Below, one piece after another: positions 7,322-7,553 of a stretch of DNA of 7,553 nt. Source of the stretch: Porticoccaceae bacterium UBA4026 (GTDB taxonomy: Bacteria; Pseudomonadota; Gammaproteobacteria; Pseudomonadales; Porticoccaceae); contig DGAQ01000057.1 of the NCBI GenBank assembly GCA_002382445.1, positions 33,390-40,942 on the forward strand. Reading direction: 5' to 3'. Under the pieces are notes generated by a model, which ran no database searches, was not told the origin of the DNA, and saw nothing but the letters and a program-made list of their open reading frames with translations. The position numbers and the translations under genes are program-made. Each line of letters opens with the position of its first letter. Within the stretch, counting starts at the first letter, position 1.

Positions 7322-7553
7322 CTAAGATTCTTCATTCCATGAGGCCTTGCGCTTTTCTACAAAAGCCGCCACGCCCTCTATGCCCTCTTCACTAAGCATG
7401 CACTGAGCAAAAGCGCGAGAGGCGAAATCTAAGGCTTCTGAGCGCGGACGACGCAGCGTTTCAAATAAAATGTCTTTGGTAACCGCAGTGGCTCCCGGGG
7501 CACAGGCACTAATTTGCTGTAAGATAGCCGAGCATTGAACATCTAGATCATCT
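7322..7553 (-). CDS. Enoyl-CoA hydratase/isomerase (crotonase) family protein (partial, N-terminus beyond right edge)
   Basis: Only the last 76 residues are visible, ending at TAG 7322-7324. The text fits the crotonase C-terminus: a helix with PGATAVTKDILF, then SEEGIEGVAAFVEKRKASW, the usual closing trimerisation and lid segment of enoyl-CoA hydratases. The active-site glutamates and oxyanion hole lie off the right edge, so hydratase and isomerase cannot be told apart directly. It precedes the carboxylase alpha subunit by 52 bases, as methylglutaconyl-CoA hydratase (LiuC) or isohexenylglutaconyl-CoA hydratase (AtuE) do in their clusters. By context it would hydrate the carboxylated product of that enzyme (inference). 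It is most likely cotranscribed with the genes that follow. Confidence 0.88.
   Translation of the reverse strand, partial: DDLDVQCSAILQQISACAPGATAVTKDILFETLRRPRSEALDFASRAFAQCMLSEEGIEGVAAFVEKRKASWNEES

Overview
The window is a densely packed block of acyl-CoA catabolism genes, all on the minus strand, so it reads from right to left. The base composition is near 50% GC. One protein resembles E. coli FadH closely along its whole length. Compact RBS-led gene spacing and the gene content suggest a gammaproteobacterium, plausibly a marine or aerobic lipid/terpenoid degrader. The taxon is inferred from this gene content only. There are no RNA genes, mobile elements, CRISPR arrays or phage genes.

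Layout in transcription order: (1) the C-terminal end of an enoyl-CoA hydratase/crotonase, cut by the right edge; (2) a biotin-dependent acyl-CoA carboxylase alpha subunit of the 3-methylcrotonyl-/geranyl-CoA carboxylase class; (3) a glutathione S-transferase-like protein; (4) a FadH-type 2,4-dienoyl-CoA reductase; (5) a 316-base non-coding gap with a good sigma70-type promoter and several short inverted repeats; (6) an acyl-CoA dehydrogenase resembling a pimeloyl-CoA dehydrogenase large subunit; (7) a second acyl-CoA dehydrogenase resembling the small subunit, cut by the left edge. Genes 1-4 are separated by 52, 20 and 12 bases and probably form one transcript. Genes 6-7 are 45 bases apart and probably form a second unit, or a downstream part with its own promoter.

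Working model (inference): the hydratase followed by the carboxylase alpha subunit matches the liuC-liuD (leucine/isovalerate) and atuE-atuF (acyclic terpene) order. In those pathways a beta-methyl-branched enoyl-CoA is carboxylated and then hydrated so that the branch can be removed. The FadH-like reductase would deal with conjugated double bonds. The paired dehydrogenases divide the usual active-site motifs between them, as in heteromeric (alpha2beta2) acyl-CoA dehydrogenases that act on bulky or dicarboxylic acyl-CoAs. Together this suggests a pathway for branched, isoprenoid or alicyclic acids. The carboxylase beta subunit, the acyl-CoA ligase and the regulator that would identify the substrate lie outside the window. 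The individual families are known; what may be new is their combination and the substrate.
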